IMG/VR virus record: IMGVR_UViG_3300049912_000031
Location: 1-29,977 of that record
Reading direction: 5' to 3' (one strand)
DNA length: 29,977 nucleotides
From: a virus
A program made the translations under genes and the position numbers. Under the pieces are notes generated by a model. It made no database searches and was not told the DNA's origin. It saw only the letters and a list, made by a program, of their open reading frames with translations. Every line of letters begins with the position of its first letter. Position 1 is the first letter of the stretch. Shown in pieces: positions 14,595-22,676 of the stretch.

Positions 14595-15064
14595 ATTTAA
14601 GCAAAAAATTTTTTGAATGCGGAGGACGTAAATTTTATGTCAGAGATTCGCTTTCATTTTCAAGGTATAAGGAACTTCAGAAGATAAACCTGGAGTTTGG
14701 TTATTCGGCGACGTTTCATGATATTTTCAAACATATAAAAGAAGCATGGGATTATCTCAATGCTATTAAGTTAGGCGAGGCGGCTGTGATACTTCATAAT
14801 ATAATGTATGGCGTGGTCAGCCTGGAAGATAAAGATGATCCGGCATTACGAATGTGTGCTTTATTTATTGATGAGGAGGGTGAAGATCCAACAATCTACG
14901 ATGAGGGTAAGATGAGAGAGAAGATTGAATGTTGGGGAAAGGAGTTGGACACCCTCCCTTTTTTTCAACTGGCATCCAACTTAGTTCCAAACTGGATGCC
15001 GGTTTACAATCTCGTTTTAAAAGATGGTTTGCCAAAGGCGGAGAAAGAAGAACTAAGTATATAA
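14573..15064 (+). CDS. Tail assembly chaperone, short form (gpG analogue)
   Basis: A 163-residue protein immediately upstream of the tape measure module, starting MDTLRSVDLSKKFFECGGRKFYVRDSLSFSRYKEL. The GGRxFYVRDSLS opening and mostly helical remainder fit the tail assembly chaperones of Bacteroidota phages as I know them. These proteins bind the tape measure protein and recruit tail tube subunits. Termination at 15062-15064 yields this short form. Ribosomes that slip at 14956-14965 produce the longer form. It overlaps the upstream membrane gene by 22 nt. Confidence 0.8.
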   Translation: MDTLRSVDLSKKFFECGGRKFYVRDSLSFSRYKELQKINLEFGYSATFHDIFKHIKEAWDYLNAIKLGEAAVILHNIMYGVVSLEDKDDPALRMCALFIDEEGEDPTIYDEGKMREKIECWGKELDTLPFFQLASNLVPNWMPVYNLVLKDGLPKAEKEELSI

Positions 15065-15213
15065 AAAAAGAGGTTGAGGCATTAGATAAAGATTGGAATG
15101 ATTTAATTTATTCTTTATGTGAGGGCAATGCTACTGAGATGATCGCTTTAAAGAAGTTCGATATATTTGATTTTTTTGATTATATAGAAAATAAGAGCAA
15201 GAAAGATGGCTAA
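14573..15213 (+). CDS. Tail assembly chaperone, -1 frameshift fusion (gpG-T analogue)
   Basis: The long form is read as 14573-14962 joined to 14962-15213, giving 213 residues. The zero-frame ribosome meets C-CCT-TTT-TTT at 14956-14965, slips back one base and continues in the frame that encodes FSTGIQLSSKLDAG and then a charged helical C-terminus ending NKSKKDG. The -1 frame is open from before the slip site to 15213 and is not a gene on its own: no good start lies close upstream. The C-terminal extension is expected to bind the tape measure protein. The G/GT pair is one of the most conserved features of long-tailed phages, and its position here is exactly the standard one. Confidence 0.82.
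14956..15003 (+). promoter_or_regulatory. Programmed -1 ribosomal frameshift site with downstream hairpin
   Basis: Two overlapping heptamers fit X-XXY-YYZ in the zero frame: CCCTTTT (14956-14962) and TTTTTTT (14959-14965). The codons are CCT 14957-14959, TTT 14960-14962, TTT 14963-14965. A stem of 11 pairs follows, 14968-14978 with 14993-15003 (one G-U pair), closing a 14-nt loop. The spacer is 5 nt from the first heptamer and 2 nt from the second. Slippage gives the chaperone fusion. Confidence 0.85.
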
Positions 15214-15775
15214 AGGACATACTGCATGGAATAAAGGAATGAAAGGAGTTACTTTAGAAACCAGTCAAAAAATGAGTAAATCTGCTAAACTCAGGAGACG
15301 ATTGCCATGTTCTAATGAGACAAAAGAAAAATCAAGAATAAAAGCAATAGGAAGAAAATTTGGACCAACACCAGAAGATCGTAAGGAAAAAATGAGGAAA
15401 GCATTAAAGGGGAAACCCTGCCCACACCCTAATCGTAAAAGCCGAAAAGGGATACAGACCAGATATATTCCTAAAAGTGCTTTTAAAACAGGTCATAAAG
15501 CATGGAATTTTGTTGATGGTAGAAGTAATAGATTAGATTTAAAAATCAGATATGGTGAAAATTGGCCAAAAATAAGACAACAAGCGATAATAAGAGATCA
15601 ATATGTTTGTCAAAAGTGCGGAATCGATAATGTTCCATTTGAAGTTCATCATATAATATCATTTCTTATTACAAGAGATAATTCGTTAGATAATTTAGTG
15701 ACATTATGTAAAAGATGCCATAGGAAAATCGAAGCAATGGAAATGAAAATGTACAAAAATAAGGAGGTGGCATAA
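15206..15775 (+). CDS. HNH homing endonuclease with NUMOD3-like motifs
   Basis: A 189-residue free-standing HNH endonuclease. The N-terminal part has NUMOD3-like DNA-binding motifs (GHTAWNKGMKG at 4-14, a related copy TGHKAWNFVDG at 95-105, and Lys/Arg-rich helices between). The C-terminal HNH domain shows C135-x2-C138, the catalytic VHHI (H148, H149), DNLVTLC with N163, and C168-x2-C171-H172, so zinc-binding and active-site residues are intact. It is wedged between the tail chaperone and the tape measure gene, overlapping both. Such enzymes spread by cutting uninserted alleles and are typically mobile. No intron boundaries are evident. It brings a strong Shine-Dalgarno for the tape measure start at its own 3' end. 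Confidence 0.92.
   Translation: MAKGHTAWNKGMKGVTLETSQKMSKSAKLRRRLPCSNETKEKSRIKAIGRKFGPTPEDRKEKMRKALKGKPCPHPNRKSRKGIQTRYIPKSAFKTGHKAWNFVDGRSNRLDLKIRYGENWPKIRQQAIIRDQYVCQKCGIDNVPFEVHHIISFLITRDNSLDNLVTLCKRCHRKIEAMEMKMYKNKEVA
15761..15768 (+). promoter_or_regulatory. Perfect Shine-Dalgarno for the tape measure gene
   Basis: AAGGAGGT, an exact anti-SD complement, lies 6 nt before the ATG at 15775 and inside the last codons of the HNH gene. It fixes the tape measure start and may maintain tape measure translation after the endonuclease insertion. Confidence 0.7.
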
Positions 15776-17835
15776 TGGATGTAACATTAGTCCTGAAGGC
15801 GGACAATTCGCAGTATATAAACAAGATGAAAGAAGCGCAACAGGCTTCTCAGAAAGTCTATGATGTTGCTGAGAAAGGCGGGAAGCGTGAGAAGGGTATT
15901 CTTGAGGAGATAGATGCTACACTTGTACGTCTTGAGAAGTCGAAACGTAAAGCATTCACTTATGAAGATATTGAGAAATATAATAAGAAGATTTTAGAAG
16001 CCAAGCAGCATCTTGGCGAATATGAAAAGGCCGGTCAGCAAGTTGAAAAACAAACTGAATCTATGGCTCAGACTTTTGGCAAGTGGGTCATGGGACTGGG
16101 GCTTGTCGTTACCGTTTTAAATAAACTCAAACAGGCTTTCGAAGATACCCGGCAAGGGATGATTATTTTTGCCCAGGCAGGAGCGGCAGTAAACCAGGTT
16201 CTTTATAATATGGTTAACAATGTCGGGAACTGGAATGAGAATGTCGGACAGGCTATAGTTCTTGCGAAGAAAATGGCAGAACTTCAGATCAAAGACTCGC
16301 TGGAAAAAGTTCGTGCAAATAAATTAATGCGTGAATATAATAAACTCTATACTGAAGCAAATGAGATAGCAGGAACAAATATCGAGAGAATCAGTAAATT
16401 AACCGAAGCAAAAAGGAATTTTATTGATGCTTTAAAATTAGAAATTGCAAGTACCGCAGAACAATTAATGATCGCAAAAGAACAATGGGGCCTTGCGCCT
16501 ACGAGTGAGACAGCAAGAAAAGCGGTATTTGCTTTAACCAATGAATTATCCAATTTGATTGAGCAAAAATCCCAGGGAGTCCGCAGATTATCGAGAACGA
16601 TAGCGAATGAAGAAGCTAGAATATTTACAGATGTCCGGGATGAGATTAAAAAAGCATTGGAAGATATAGAAAAATGGCAGGAAGATTATACAGAAGAGAC
16701 AAAAAAGGATGTTGAAAAAAGGAAAAAATATCTTCATGATACAGATCTTGAAGCATTCAGGGAAAATGAGAAATTTATTGAAGATTATTTAAAGGCAGAT
16801 GAACAGGCAAAAGATAAGGAATGGGAAGATGAAGTTGATTTCCAGAGGAAGATAGCGAAAGCAAAAAGAGATGCTGCCAAAGAATCATATGATATGCAAC
16901 TTGTAATAGCAGAGAAAGTCAAGAAATTAGAAGATGATGCTAAAGCACAAAGAATAGAAAATCTTCTTGCAACCGGCGATGCTATTGTTCAGTATATCGG
17001 ACTGATCCAACAACTTGTCGATGCAGAAGTTTTAAGAAAAGAAAAAGAACGTGAGTTACTTGATACCCGTATCTCGGAACTGGAATCAGAGATAAACACA
17101 GAAGCAGAACTTCGAGATAAAGGAGTTGCTTCTAACGTGAAAGCCAGGGAGGCAGAACTTGCCGCAGTCAAAAAACAACGTGACAAAGCTCTCAAAGATG
17201 AGGAGGCAGCCCGTAAAAAACAACATACCCTGATGATTGCCGGGTTGCTGGCACAGCAGGCTGTAGATATAGCAAGAATAATAGCTTCTACGGCAGTAGC
17301 TAATGCAGCAGCAAGAGTAGCACAGGCTGAAGGCATGGCAACATTTAATCCGGCTATGGTTGCGGCAGCTCAGGCATTAATCGTAGCTAACCGTGTGGCT
17401 GCGGCGATAGGTATTGCATCTTTAGTAGCAGCTATAGCAACGGCAGCAACGGCTAAGTATGCCAAAGGAGGATGGACCGGCGAAGGCAAACGACGTGATG
17501 AGACAGGAGAACGCATAGCCGGAGTGGTGCATGAAAAAGAATTTGTCATCCGTAAAGGTCCGGCAAATAAGTTCCGTGAAGTCCTTGAGGCTATAAACCG
17601 TGATGATAAAAAGATGATTTTTAATTCTTTTAATAAATTGACTCCGGAACTTATAGGCGGGAATACAGTTAATAATGTCATTGTCGAGAATGAGGGACCT
17701 AATAAAAGGCTCGACATCCTTGTAACAGAACAACGAAGATTAAATAAAAGGTTATCAACTTTGGAATCAATCCATGATACAGTACATGAGACAATAATAC
17801 GAAAAGGCAATACTACAAGAGTAATTAAAAAATGA
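15775..17835 (+). CDS. Tape measure protein
   Basis: A 686-residue protein with the hallmarks of a tail tape measure: long charged coiled-coil-like helices (about residues 1-100, 185-275 and 290-490), hydrophobic segments (FGKWVMGLGLVVTVL near 100-115), and a very Ala-rich stretch at about 505-565 (AVANAAARVAQAEG, AAIGIASLVAAIATAATA). A Gly-rich GGWTGEGKRRDETGERIAGVVHEKEFVIRKGP region follows, typical of the C-terminal part in Bacteroidota phages. At about 0.15 nm per residue the length predicts a tail near 100 nm. It occupies the centre of the newly assembling tail and is ejected into the host envelope. It overlaps the HNH stop by 1 nt and the next tail gene by 4 nt. Confidence 0.92.
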   Translation: MDVTLVLKADNSQYINKMKEAQQASQKVYDVAEKGGKREKGILEEIDATLVRLEKSKRKAFTYEDIEKYNKKILEAKQHLGEYEKAGQQVEKQTESMAQTFGKWVMGLGLVVTVLNKLKQAFEDTRQGMIIFAQAGAAVNQVLYNMVNNVGNWNENVGQAIVLAKKMAELQIKDSLEKVRANKLMREYNKLYTEANEIAGTNIERISKLTEAKRNFIDALKLEIASTAEQLMIAKEQWGLAPTSETARKAVFALTNELSNLIEQKSQGVRRLSRTIANEEARIFTDVRDEIKKALEDIEKWQEDYTEETKKDVEKRKKYLHDTDLEAFRENEKFIEDYLKADEQAKDKEWEDEVDFQRKIAKAKRDAAKESYDMQLVIAEKVKKLEDDAKAQRIENLLATGDAIVQYIGLIQQLVDAEVLRKEKERELLDTRISELESEINTEAELRDKGVASNVKAREAELAAVKKQRDKALKDEEAARKKQHTLMIAGLLAQQAVDIARIIASTAVANAAARVAQAEGMATFNPAMVAAAQALIVANRVAAAIGIASLVAAIATAATAKYAKGGWTGEGKRRDETGERIAGVVHEKEFVIRKGPANKFREVLEAINRDDKKMIFNSFNKLTPELIGGNTVNNVIVENEGPNKRLDILVTEQRRLNKRLSTLESIHDTVHETIIRKGNTTRVIKK

Positions 17836-19667
17836 GTTTACTTCCATATACAAATGGTAATATTCCTGTTTACAGGTTTTATCTTAATACTTTTCCTTCT
17901 TCTTCGGTGATTTATGAGGTATTTCCTTTAAACTTTCTTTCGACTTCACTTGTCGATCAACCGGAAGGAGATCAGGTTTTCTATCGCCGTAAATTTAATG
18001 GTTCTCTTTTGTTTGGCACAAATGATAAAGTTTATGACTCTTTAGGATTACCTCATAATCGTTCTGATGATTTTTCCCTTTTATGGGCAGTAGAGAGTAT
18101 TGACCCCTGTGAAAAACTTTATTTTACAATAACTAAAAGTTACGGAACAACTACTGATATTTACTGGGAAGGTTCATTTTCCACTTCAGACGGTGAGTTT
18201 GATATAGACAGATGTACATTTGAGGTAACTCCTATTACTGAAGACGACTTCACAGATATACTTGAATTAGCCGATGTAGAATATAATATTCTTGACGTAG
18301 CAACACAAGTATCAGTGACTGCAAAGTTAATAGGAGGAGGAACAGAGGTCTATCCTGATAACCGATGGCTTTATAAACCGGGATCAGATAATGTCGTGGA
18401 ATTTTTATGTGATAAAGTGAAGACGGGGGTTAATGTGTCAAGTACATTTTTCACCGCTGATCCTAATCCAATAACTTTGGCGACGAATCATCTAAAGTCA
18501 TTGACTATAGCACAGAAATCAGATATAATACGTCCTGCTTCTTCAGATCCGGCTACATCAGCAATGCTTTCTTTTAATGGGTTGATGGAAATCCTCCGGG
18601 CAATGTTTAATGTTTACTGGAATTATGATGCATTGACAGATACTATAAATATAGAACATATAAGCTGGTTTACAAAAATTGCAGGACTGGATTTGAGAAA
18701 TCAGTTATCGTGTACGGCAACTAATAAATACAAATATCTCAAATCAGAAATGCCCAAATTTGAGAAATTTAATTTCATGGAAGCTGACTATCCTGATTTT
18801 GTCGGCGTTCCCATATGGTATGACTCTGCTTGTGTAAACCAGGATGCTGAAAATAACATCAAAGAGATATCTATAAACGTGACGACCGATCTGGAATATA
18901 TCCTTGATAACGAAGATGCTATATCTGATGAGGGATTCGTGATTCTTTGTACATGGTCCAATGGAGGTACAAACTATGTAGAACGCATCCAGGGGATATT
19001 GGGATCAGATGATAAATTAAATATGAGACTTTCCTGGTCCAGGCTCCAGCAGGCTTACCACAGGCATAATAGAATTTTGTTAACAGGATATATGAATGAA
19101 ATCTTAAATAATTTTTGTTCTACCATAAAAATGAAGTCTCAGGATTGTTCTGCCATTATATGCCCTACGGAAGATTATAATTCTGAAGATGAGATAACAA
19201 CTGAATTGGGAGAGACATATTTCGGCGGGACAAATGCATCAGTCTTAAAGGCTTCGATAAGACCCAATAATGTCATTGATTTTGAACTTGGCTATGGATT
19301 ACCTGATGTCGCTAATCCCGGTTATGATGATGATTATTTTTTCGTCACAGGTTATATAGACTGGGTTGCAGAAGATGTTTTTAATATATATTTTGATTTT
19401 AGCCAACCAGCACCACATGATATAAATATAAGAATAAGAAACTTTGTTTATACCGGGGCTGCCCTTCAATGTACTTCAGGATGGGATAATGTGACATTTA
19501 CTGCAGGGACTATCTCAGAGACTTATAACGGTACACTTTGCGAATTTCTCGATGTAGGCCAGTGTTTTCAGGTTGAAATAGAATACACCGGCGCTGATAT
19601 GGATGGCATGACTATTACACCAGCTGCAGAGAGTTGTACTGTGGCTGTAATTTATACGATATTATGA
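17832..19667 (+). CDS. Large distal tail protein (Dit/Tal-like region)
   Basis: A 611-residue beta-rich protein directly after the tape measure gene, where distal tail and tail-associated (baseplate hub) proteins are encoded. It opens with NGNIPVYRFYLNTFPSSSVIYEVFP and a YRRKFNGSLLF segment that could be the tube-like or galectin-like domain of a Dit. A middle part (about residues 190-470) has a recurrent hub-like look, with FNGLMEILRAMFNVYWNYDALTDTINIEHISWF. The C-terminal third is beta-rich with several cysteines. No enzymatic motif is visible. It overlaps the next gene by 4 nt when that gene starts at 19664. Assignment to hub or Dit is by position and general architecture. Confidence 0.65.
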   Translation: MSLLPYTNGNIPVYRFYLNTFPSSSVIYEVFPLNFLSTSLVDQPEGDQVFYRRKFNGSLLFGTNDKVYDSLGLPHNRSDDFSLLWAVESIDPCEKLYFTITKSYGTTTDIYWEGSFSTSDGEFDIDRCTFEVTPITEDDFTDILELADVEYNILDVATQVSVTAKLIGGGTEVYPDNRWLYKPGSDNVVEFLCDKVKTGVNVSSTFFTADPNPITLATNHLKSLTIAQKSDIIRPASSDPATSAMLSFNGLMEILRAMFNVYWNYDALTDTINIEHISWFTKIAGLDLRNQLSCTATNKYKYLKSEMPKFEKFNFMEADYPDFVGVPIWYDSACVNQDAENNIKEISINVTTDLEYILDNEDAISDEGFVILCTWSNGGTNYVERIQGILGSDDKLNMRLSWSRLQQAYHRHNRILLTGYMNEILNNFCSTIKMKSQDCSAIICPTEDYNSEDEITTELGETYFGGTNASVLKASIRPNNVIDFELGYGLPDVANPGYDDDYFFVTGYIDWVAEDVFNIYFDFSQPAPHDINIRIRNFVYTGAALQCTSGWDNVTFTAGTISETYNGTLCEFLDVGQCFQVEIEYTGADMDGMTITPAAESCTVAVIYTIL

Positions 19668-20824
19668 AAACAATTTATACTTCTTTACCGATTTATGACT
19701 CTATCTCGAAACAATGCTATGAGAGAGGAAAACATGGAGGTGTTGATAAGCCTGTACCGATAATATGTCCACGGCACAGATTACCTTCATGGCAGTATAA
19801 TGTTGAGGCAACTGTAGTAGGTGCGGTGACGAGAATCGATCTCGTGGATATTGACGGGAATCTTACAAATATAACTACCTATTTCCCTGTTCTCTCGGAT
19901 GATTACGTTCTCATTACAGATACTTATTATAAATATGATGGAGATACTTTAAATTATCTTCTTATTGCGGGTATTTATTATCTGAAGATCACTCATGCCA
20001 ATGGTTATATTTATTGGTCTGAATGGTTTATGGTAGATTGCGTTTATTTGAATCTTATAACTACATGGGTAAATATTTCTTACGATACATTTACAAAAAA
20101 CGATACTGTTATTACTTCAGCAATAGAAACAGGGGTCGCACTACCAGGACAAGCAAGATCAGATTATTTTACATTGTCACCACTGGAAATGATAATGATT
20201 ATCTTTTATCATACTCAAAATTCCGACCAGTTGCCGGAATTATATCTTTGGGATAGTGGCGGAGCGATAGATCATCATACTGCCATAGCAGGGTTGAACG
20301 TGATTTTTTTGACAGCGGTTACAGGGGGAACGTGTCATTTAACTTTTGATAATTCGGCTGCAACAAATTTTTTAACTACAGAAATTTATGTCATCAGAAG
20401 TTATTCAACAAAATACTTGACAATAAATTATTATAATGACTGCGACCTCGGAGATATTCTTTATCAGGATGGATTTGAACAGACTATATGGTTTGAATCA
20501 GAGACTATGGAGACAACCTTCCCACAGGATGAAGAAGGCATGAAAAACGGCGAAGGTCGTTTTGTGCGAAGTTTTGCACGACAAACGAAGAAATATATAG
20601 CCCGGACAAAAGAGATGCCCGATTTCATGGTCGAAGTCTTTAACCGCATGAAACTCCATGATACGGTAGAGTTGACGGATCTTGTAGGTAATGTAAATGA
20701 TATTTATAATCTCGAAGTCGAACATGAATGGCTCTGGAATGATAAATATTACGTTAAGATAGATTTAACATTCGATTATAACGAGGCATTTGTCATTGCA
20801 GGATGTTGTAATAATTTAACTTAA
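19664..20824 (+). CDS. Tail / baseplate-associated protein
   Basis: A 386-residue protein starting MKTIYTSLPIYDSISKQCYERGKHGG. I chose the ATG at 19664 (ATGA overlap with the previous stop), because the upstream in-frame candidate at 19634 is a TTG. The N-terminal half is made of short beta-rich stretches. The C-terminal half has YNDCDLGDILYQDGFEQTIW, ETTFPQDEEGMKNGEGRFVRSFARQTKKY and DYNEAFVIAGCCNNL, phrases that in my memory recur in hypothetical tail proteins of Bacteroidota phages. It is the second of two paired large tail genes. A role in the tail tip is likely; details are unknown. The 20-nt repeat covers its stop codon. Confidence 0.65.
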   Translation: MKTIYTSLPIYDSISKQCYERGKHGGVDKPVPIICPRHRLPSWQYNVEATVVGAVTRIDLVDIDGNLTNITTYFPVLSDDYVLITDTYYKYDGDTLNYLLIAGIYYLKITHANGYIYWSEWFMVDCVYLNLITTWVNISYDTFTKNDTVITSAIETGVALPGQARSDYFTLSPLEMIMIIFYHTQNSDQLPELYLWDSGGAIDHHTAIAGLNVIFLTAVTGGTCHLTFDNSAATNFLTTEIYVIRSYSTKYLTINYYNDCDLGDILYQDGFEQTIWFESETMETTFPQDEEGMKNGEGRFVRSFARQTKKYIARTKEMPDFMVEVFNRMKLHDTVELTDLVGNVNDIYNLEVEHEWLWNDKYYVKIDLTFDYNEAFVIAGCCNNLT

Positions 20825-20835
20825 AGTTTATAGAA
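20816..20835 (+). repeat. 20-nt direct repeat, copy 2 (ttaacttaaagtttatagaa)
   Basis: Identical to 11232-11251. It overlaps the stop codon (20822-20824) of the preceding tail gene and ends 49 nt before the ATG at 20884. That gene, like the one at 11301, begins ATGTCAGTTTAT. The rest of the 59-nt gap is A/T-rich without a GC-stem terminator; TATTTTTA at 20853-20860 is one base from the -7 consensus. Confidence 0.75.
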
Positions 20836-20883
20836 TCGATTAAAGTGTATATTATTTTTATTGTTTAATTAAAATTTAAAATT

Positions 20884-21453
20884 ATGTCAGTTTATGTTTT
20901 GCCCGATTGTCCAACAGACTGTACGGGAGTTTTAGAATCAGTGAGTTTCAATGAATGTGCACCGGAGGTGCATTTCGGAGAAATAGCGAGGTTGTATCTG
21001 TGGGTTGATTCAGCCACTCCGCCATTTCCAAGCAATGTTGGTTACTGGTCAGGGGTAGAATGGTCGAACCATCTTCATCCATCGGGAACGGCTGTCGATG
21101 ATATCCGTGAATTTACCGTCATAGGCGAGATGCCTGAACCGGAACAGACAGAGACTCCAATATCGGGAGACCGTACAGTCATAGGTTATAAAAAATTCAC
21201 TCTCAACCTGGAAATTGATGAGACTAACGATGTAAACTATAACTTTCTTCTGGCCTCGGAATGTAATGGCAAGTATAAATGTAACTTTGAGACTGCCGAC
21301 GGTATTCTTTATGGCGGGTATGAGGGTTTGGATGTATCAGTCAAGATGAACCAGGTTATACCAAAGAGCCGACAGGAGGTTGTTAAGATCATGGTTAAAG
21401 TGTCATGGTCGAGTAAGAACCATCCTTTCAGATGCGTTTCACCTGTAGCATAA
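20884..21453 (+). CDS. Major tail tube protein candidate
   Basis: A 189-residue beta-rich protein starting MSVYVLPDCPTDC. The size, a probable two-sheet barrel organisation (VIGEMPEPEQTETPISGDRTVIGYKKFTLNLEIDE followed by YNFLLASECNGKYKCNFETADGILYGG) and its own leader with an intergenic gap fit a highly expressed tail tube protein. No other tube candidate is present between the connector genes and the tape measure, where it would normally be. Nine cysteines are present, including a DCPTDC cluster at residues 8-13 and C135/C140. Alternatively it is a baseplate protein. It shares its leader layout and first codons with the gene at 11301. Confidence 0.5.
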   Translation: MSVYVLPDCPTDCTGVLESVSFNECAPEVHFGEIARLYLWVDSATPPFPSNVGYWSGVEWSNHLHPSGTAVDDIREFTVIGEMPEPEQTETPISGDRTVIGYKKFTLNLEIDETNDVNYNFLLASECNGKYKCNFETADGILYGGYEGLDVSVKMNQVIPKSRQEVVKIMVKVSWSSKNHPFRCVSPVA

Positions 21454-21459
21454 AAAGAT

Positions 21460-22254
21460 ATGGCAACAGATTATACGACAGGATGCGGAGGTCTGGCACT
21501 GAGTTTTATTCAGATGCTGGCTGCCTGCATAGAAGGGTATCATGATATTGCCGGTGTAATGCATTATAGAATAAATACACTGCTTTCTTCTGATACCTGT
21601 GATGAATTAAGTGATTTCCTCGGTTGTAATATATCACATATCGAACCGGAAAGACAACTTGTCGAAAATACATTTGTCCTTGATGACTGTAACCTGCTCG
21701 CATGGAAGATGTTTAATAATACTTCCGAGTGGACAGATTATAAAGAATGCGGGGAAATACCACAGACACTAATACAGATGCTCGCACGATGTATCGTTGA
21801 ATATAGTGACCATGATAGGATAAATATAATTATTGACGCAAATGTATGTACTGAGATAACGCCTCTTCTGGATTGCAATACAAACGCCATTGAATCTGAA
21901 AGACTAATGGTAACTAATCTCTTTGCTGTTGATGATTGCGACCGGTTACTGTTGAAAATATTCTCCAATACCAGTACAATGACCGATTACAATACTCAAT
22001 GTACAGAAGCCCCGGAATCATTTTATGAGTTACTTGCCAGGTGTATTGTACTTTATAACGGTCATTATTATCTTAATGTCGCAGGGGTGACGGGTGTTTG
22101 TGATGATCTTCATGCATTCTGGACCTGTTCCAATAATCACATAGATCCTGAAAGGGCATTGGTAGAGAATGTTTTTTGTACTGATTCTTGTGGTAATCTG
22201 GCACTTAAATTATTTGGCCAGAGTCAATTTAGTTGGAGAGGAGGCGACCAATGA
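21460..22254 (+). CDS. Triple-repeat five-cysteine protein, virion candidate
   Basis: A 264-residue protein built almost entirely from three repeats of 84-88 residues, at about 9-94, 97-177 and 181-254. Each repeat has five cysteines at matching places: C9/C97/C181, C23/C111/C195, C47/C130/C214, C56/C139/C223 and C77/C160/C244. The spacing is 14, 19-24, 9 and 21 residues. Each also shares LA-x-CI, an I-x-x-ER motif 8 residues after the fourth Cys, and LVxNxF or its equivalent before the fifth. C240 is the only extra cysteine. The regularity suggests a small disulfide- or metal-stabilised helical domain, repeated three times. It follows the tail-tube candidate and overlaps the next gene by 4 nt. 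I do not recognise the family. Confidence 0.78.
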   Translation: MATDYTTGCGGLALSFIQMLAACIEGYHDIAGVMHYRINTLLSSDTCDELSDFLGCNISHIEPERQLVENTFVLDDCNLLAWKMFNNTSEWTDYKECGEIPQTLIQMLARCIVEYSDHDRINIIIDANVCTEITPLLDCNTNAIESERLMVTNLFAVDDCDRLLLKIFSNTSTMTDYNTQCTEAPESFYELLARCIVLYNGHYYLNVAGVTGVCDDLHAFWTCSNNHIDPERALVENVFCTDSCGNLALKLFGQSQFSWRGGDQ

Positions 22255-22649
22255 GCGATGTAAAAAATACCGGGTTTAAGAAGATGGAATGTACAGACAT
22301 CCATCATCAGAATAAAATGATACAATCTGATGTCGGAGCAGGGTTTGTCGATGTCCAGGTCGTAGGTACTGATGTAAATATCTCAGGTCCCAAGACGGGG
22401 GCGAGTATTACGGTTCTCACGGGTGATTATTCTCCGGGCGTGGATGCTGACGGCAATGCCTGTACTAATCCTGACGGGACTTTTCTGATTTGTATAGAGA
22501 CGGCAGGTATATTTTTCGTCACTCTATTCGACGGGTCAGATTTTTTGATCACTACGGTACAGTCAACGGCATACCTGGGGCAATGGTATCCGGCAAAAAT
22601 TATCTCCGTCAATGTAGGGACTACAGGTGATTTCTCTGTAGGGTATTAA
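22251..22649 (+). CDS. Small tail/baseplate protein, beta-rich
   Basis: A 132-residue protein starting MSDVKNTGFKKMECTDIHHQNKM. I chose the ATG at 22251, which overlaps the preceding stop (ATGA) and has GAGGAGG at 22238-22244, 6 nt upstream. The in-frame TTG at 22233 is less likely. The N-terminal IHHQNKMIQSDVGAGF motif is followed by beta-rich sequence with an ETAGIFFVTLFDGSDF segment. It lies in a run of small to medium beta-rich proteins leading to the tailspike and is probably a structural part of the tail tip. No known domain is recognised. Confidence 0.65.
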   Translation: MSDVKNTGFKKMECTDIHHQNKMIQSDVGAGFVDVQVVGTDVNISGPKTGASITVLTGDYSPGVDADGNACTNPDGTFLICIETAGIFFVTLFDGSDFLITTVQSTAYLGQWYPAKIISVNVGTTGDFSVGY

Positions 22650-22676
22650 CAATGTTGATTTTTACATTTAAATTTT

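Noticed and set aside
14929-15213. Independent gene downstream of the tail chaperone
   Set aside because: The frame is explained as the -1 frameshift extension; the apparent ATG at 14929 lies upstream of the slip site in the zero-frame gene and has no leader of its own.
16989-17810. Minus-strand ORFs opposite the Ala-rich part of the tape measure gene
   Set aside because: Ala/Ser-rich antisense of a GC-richer repeat-like coding region; no independent support.
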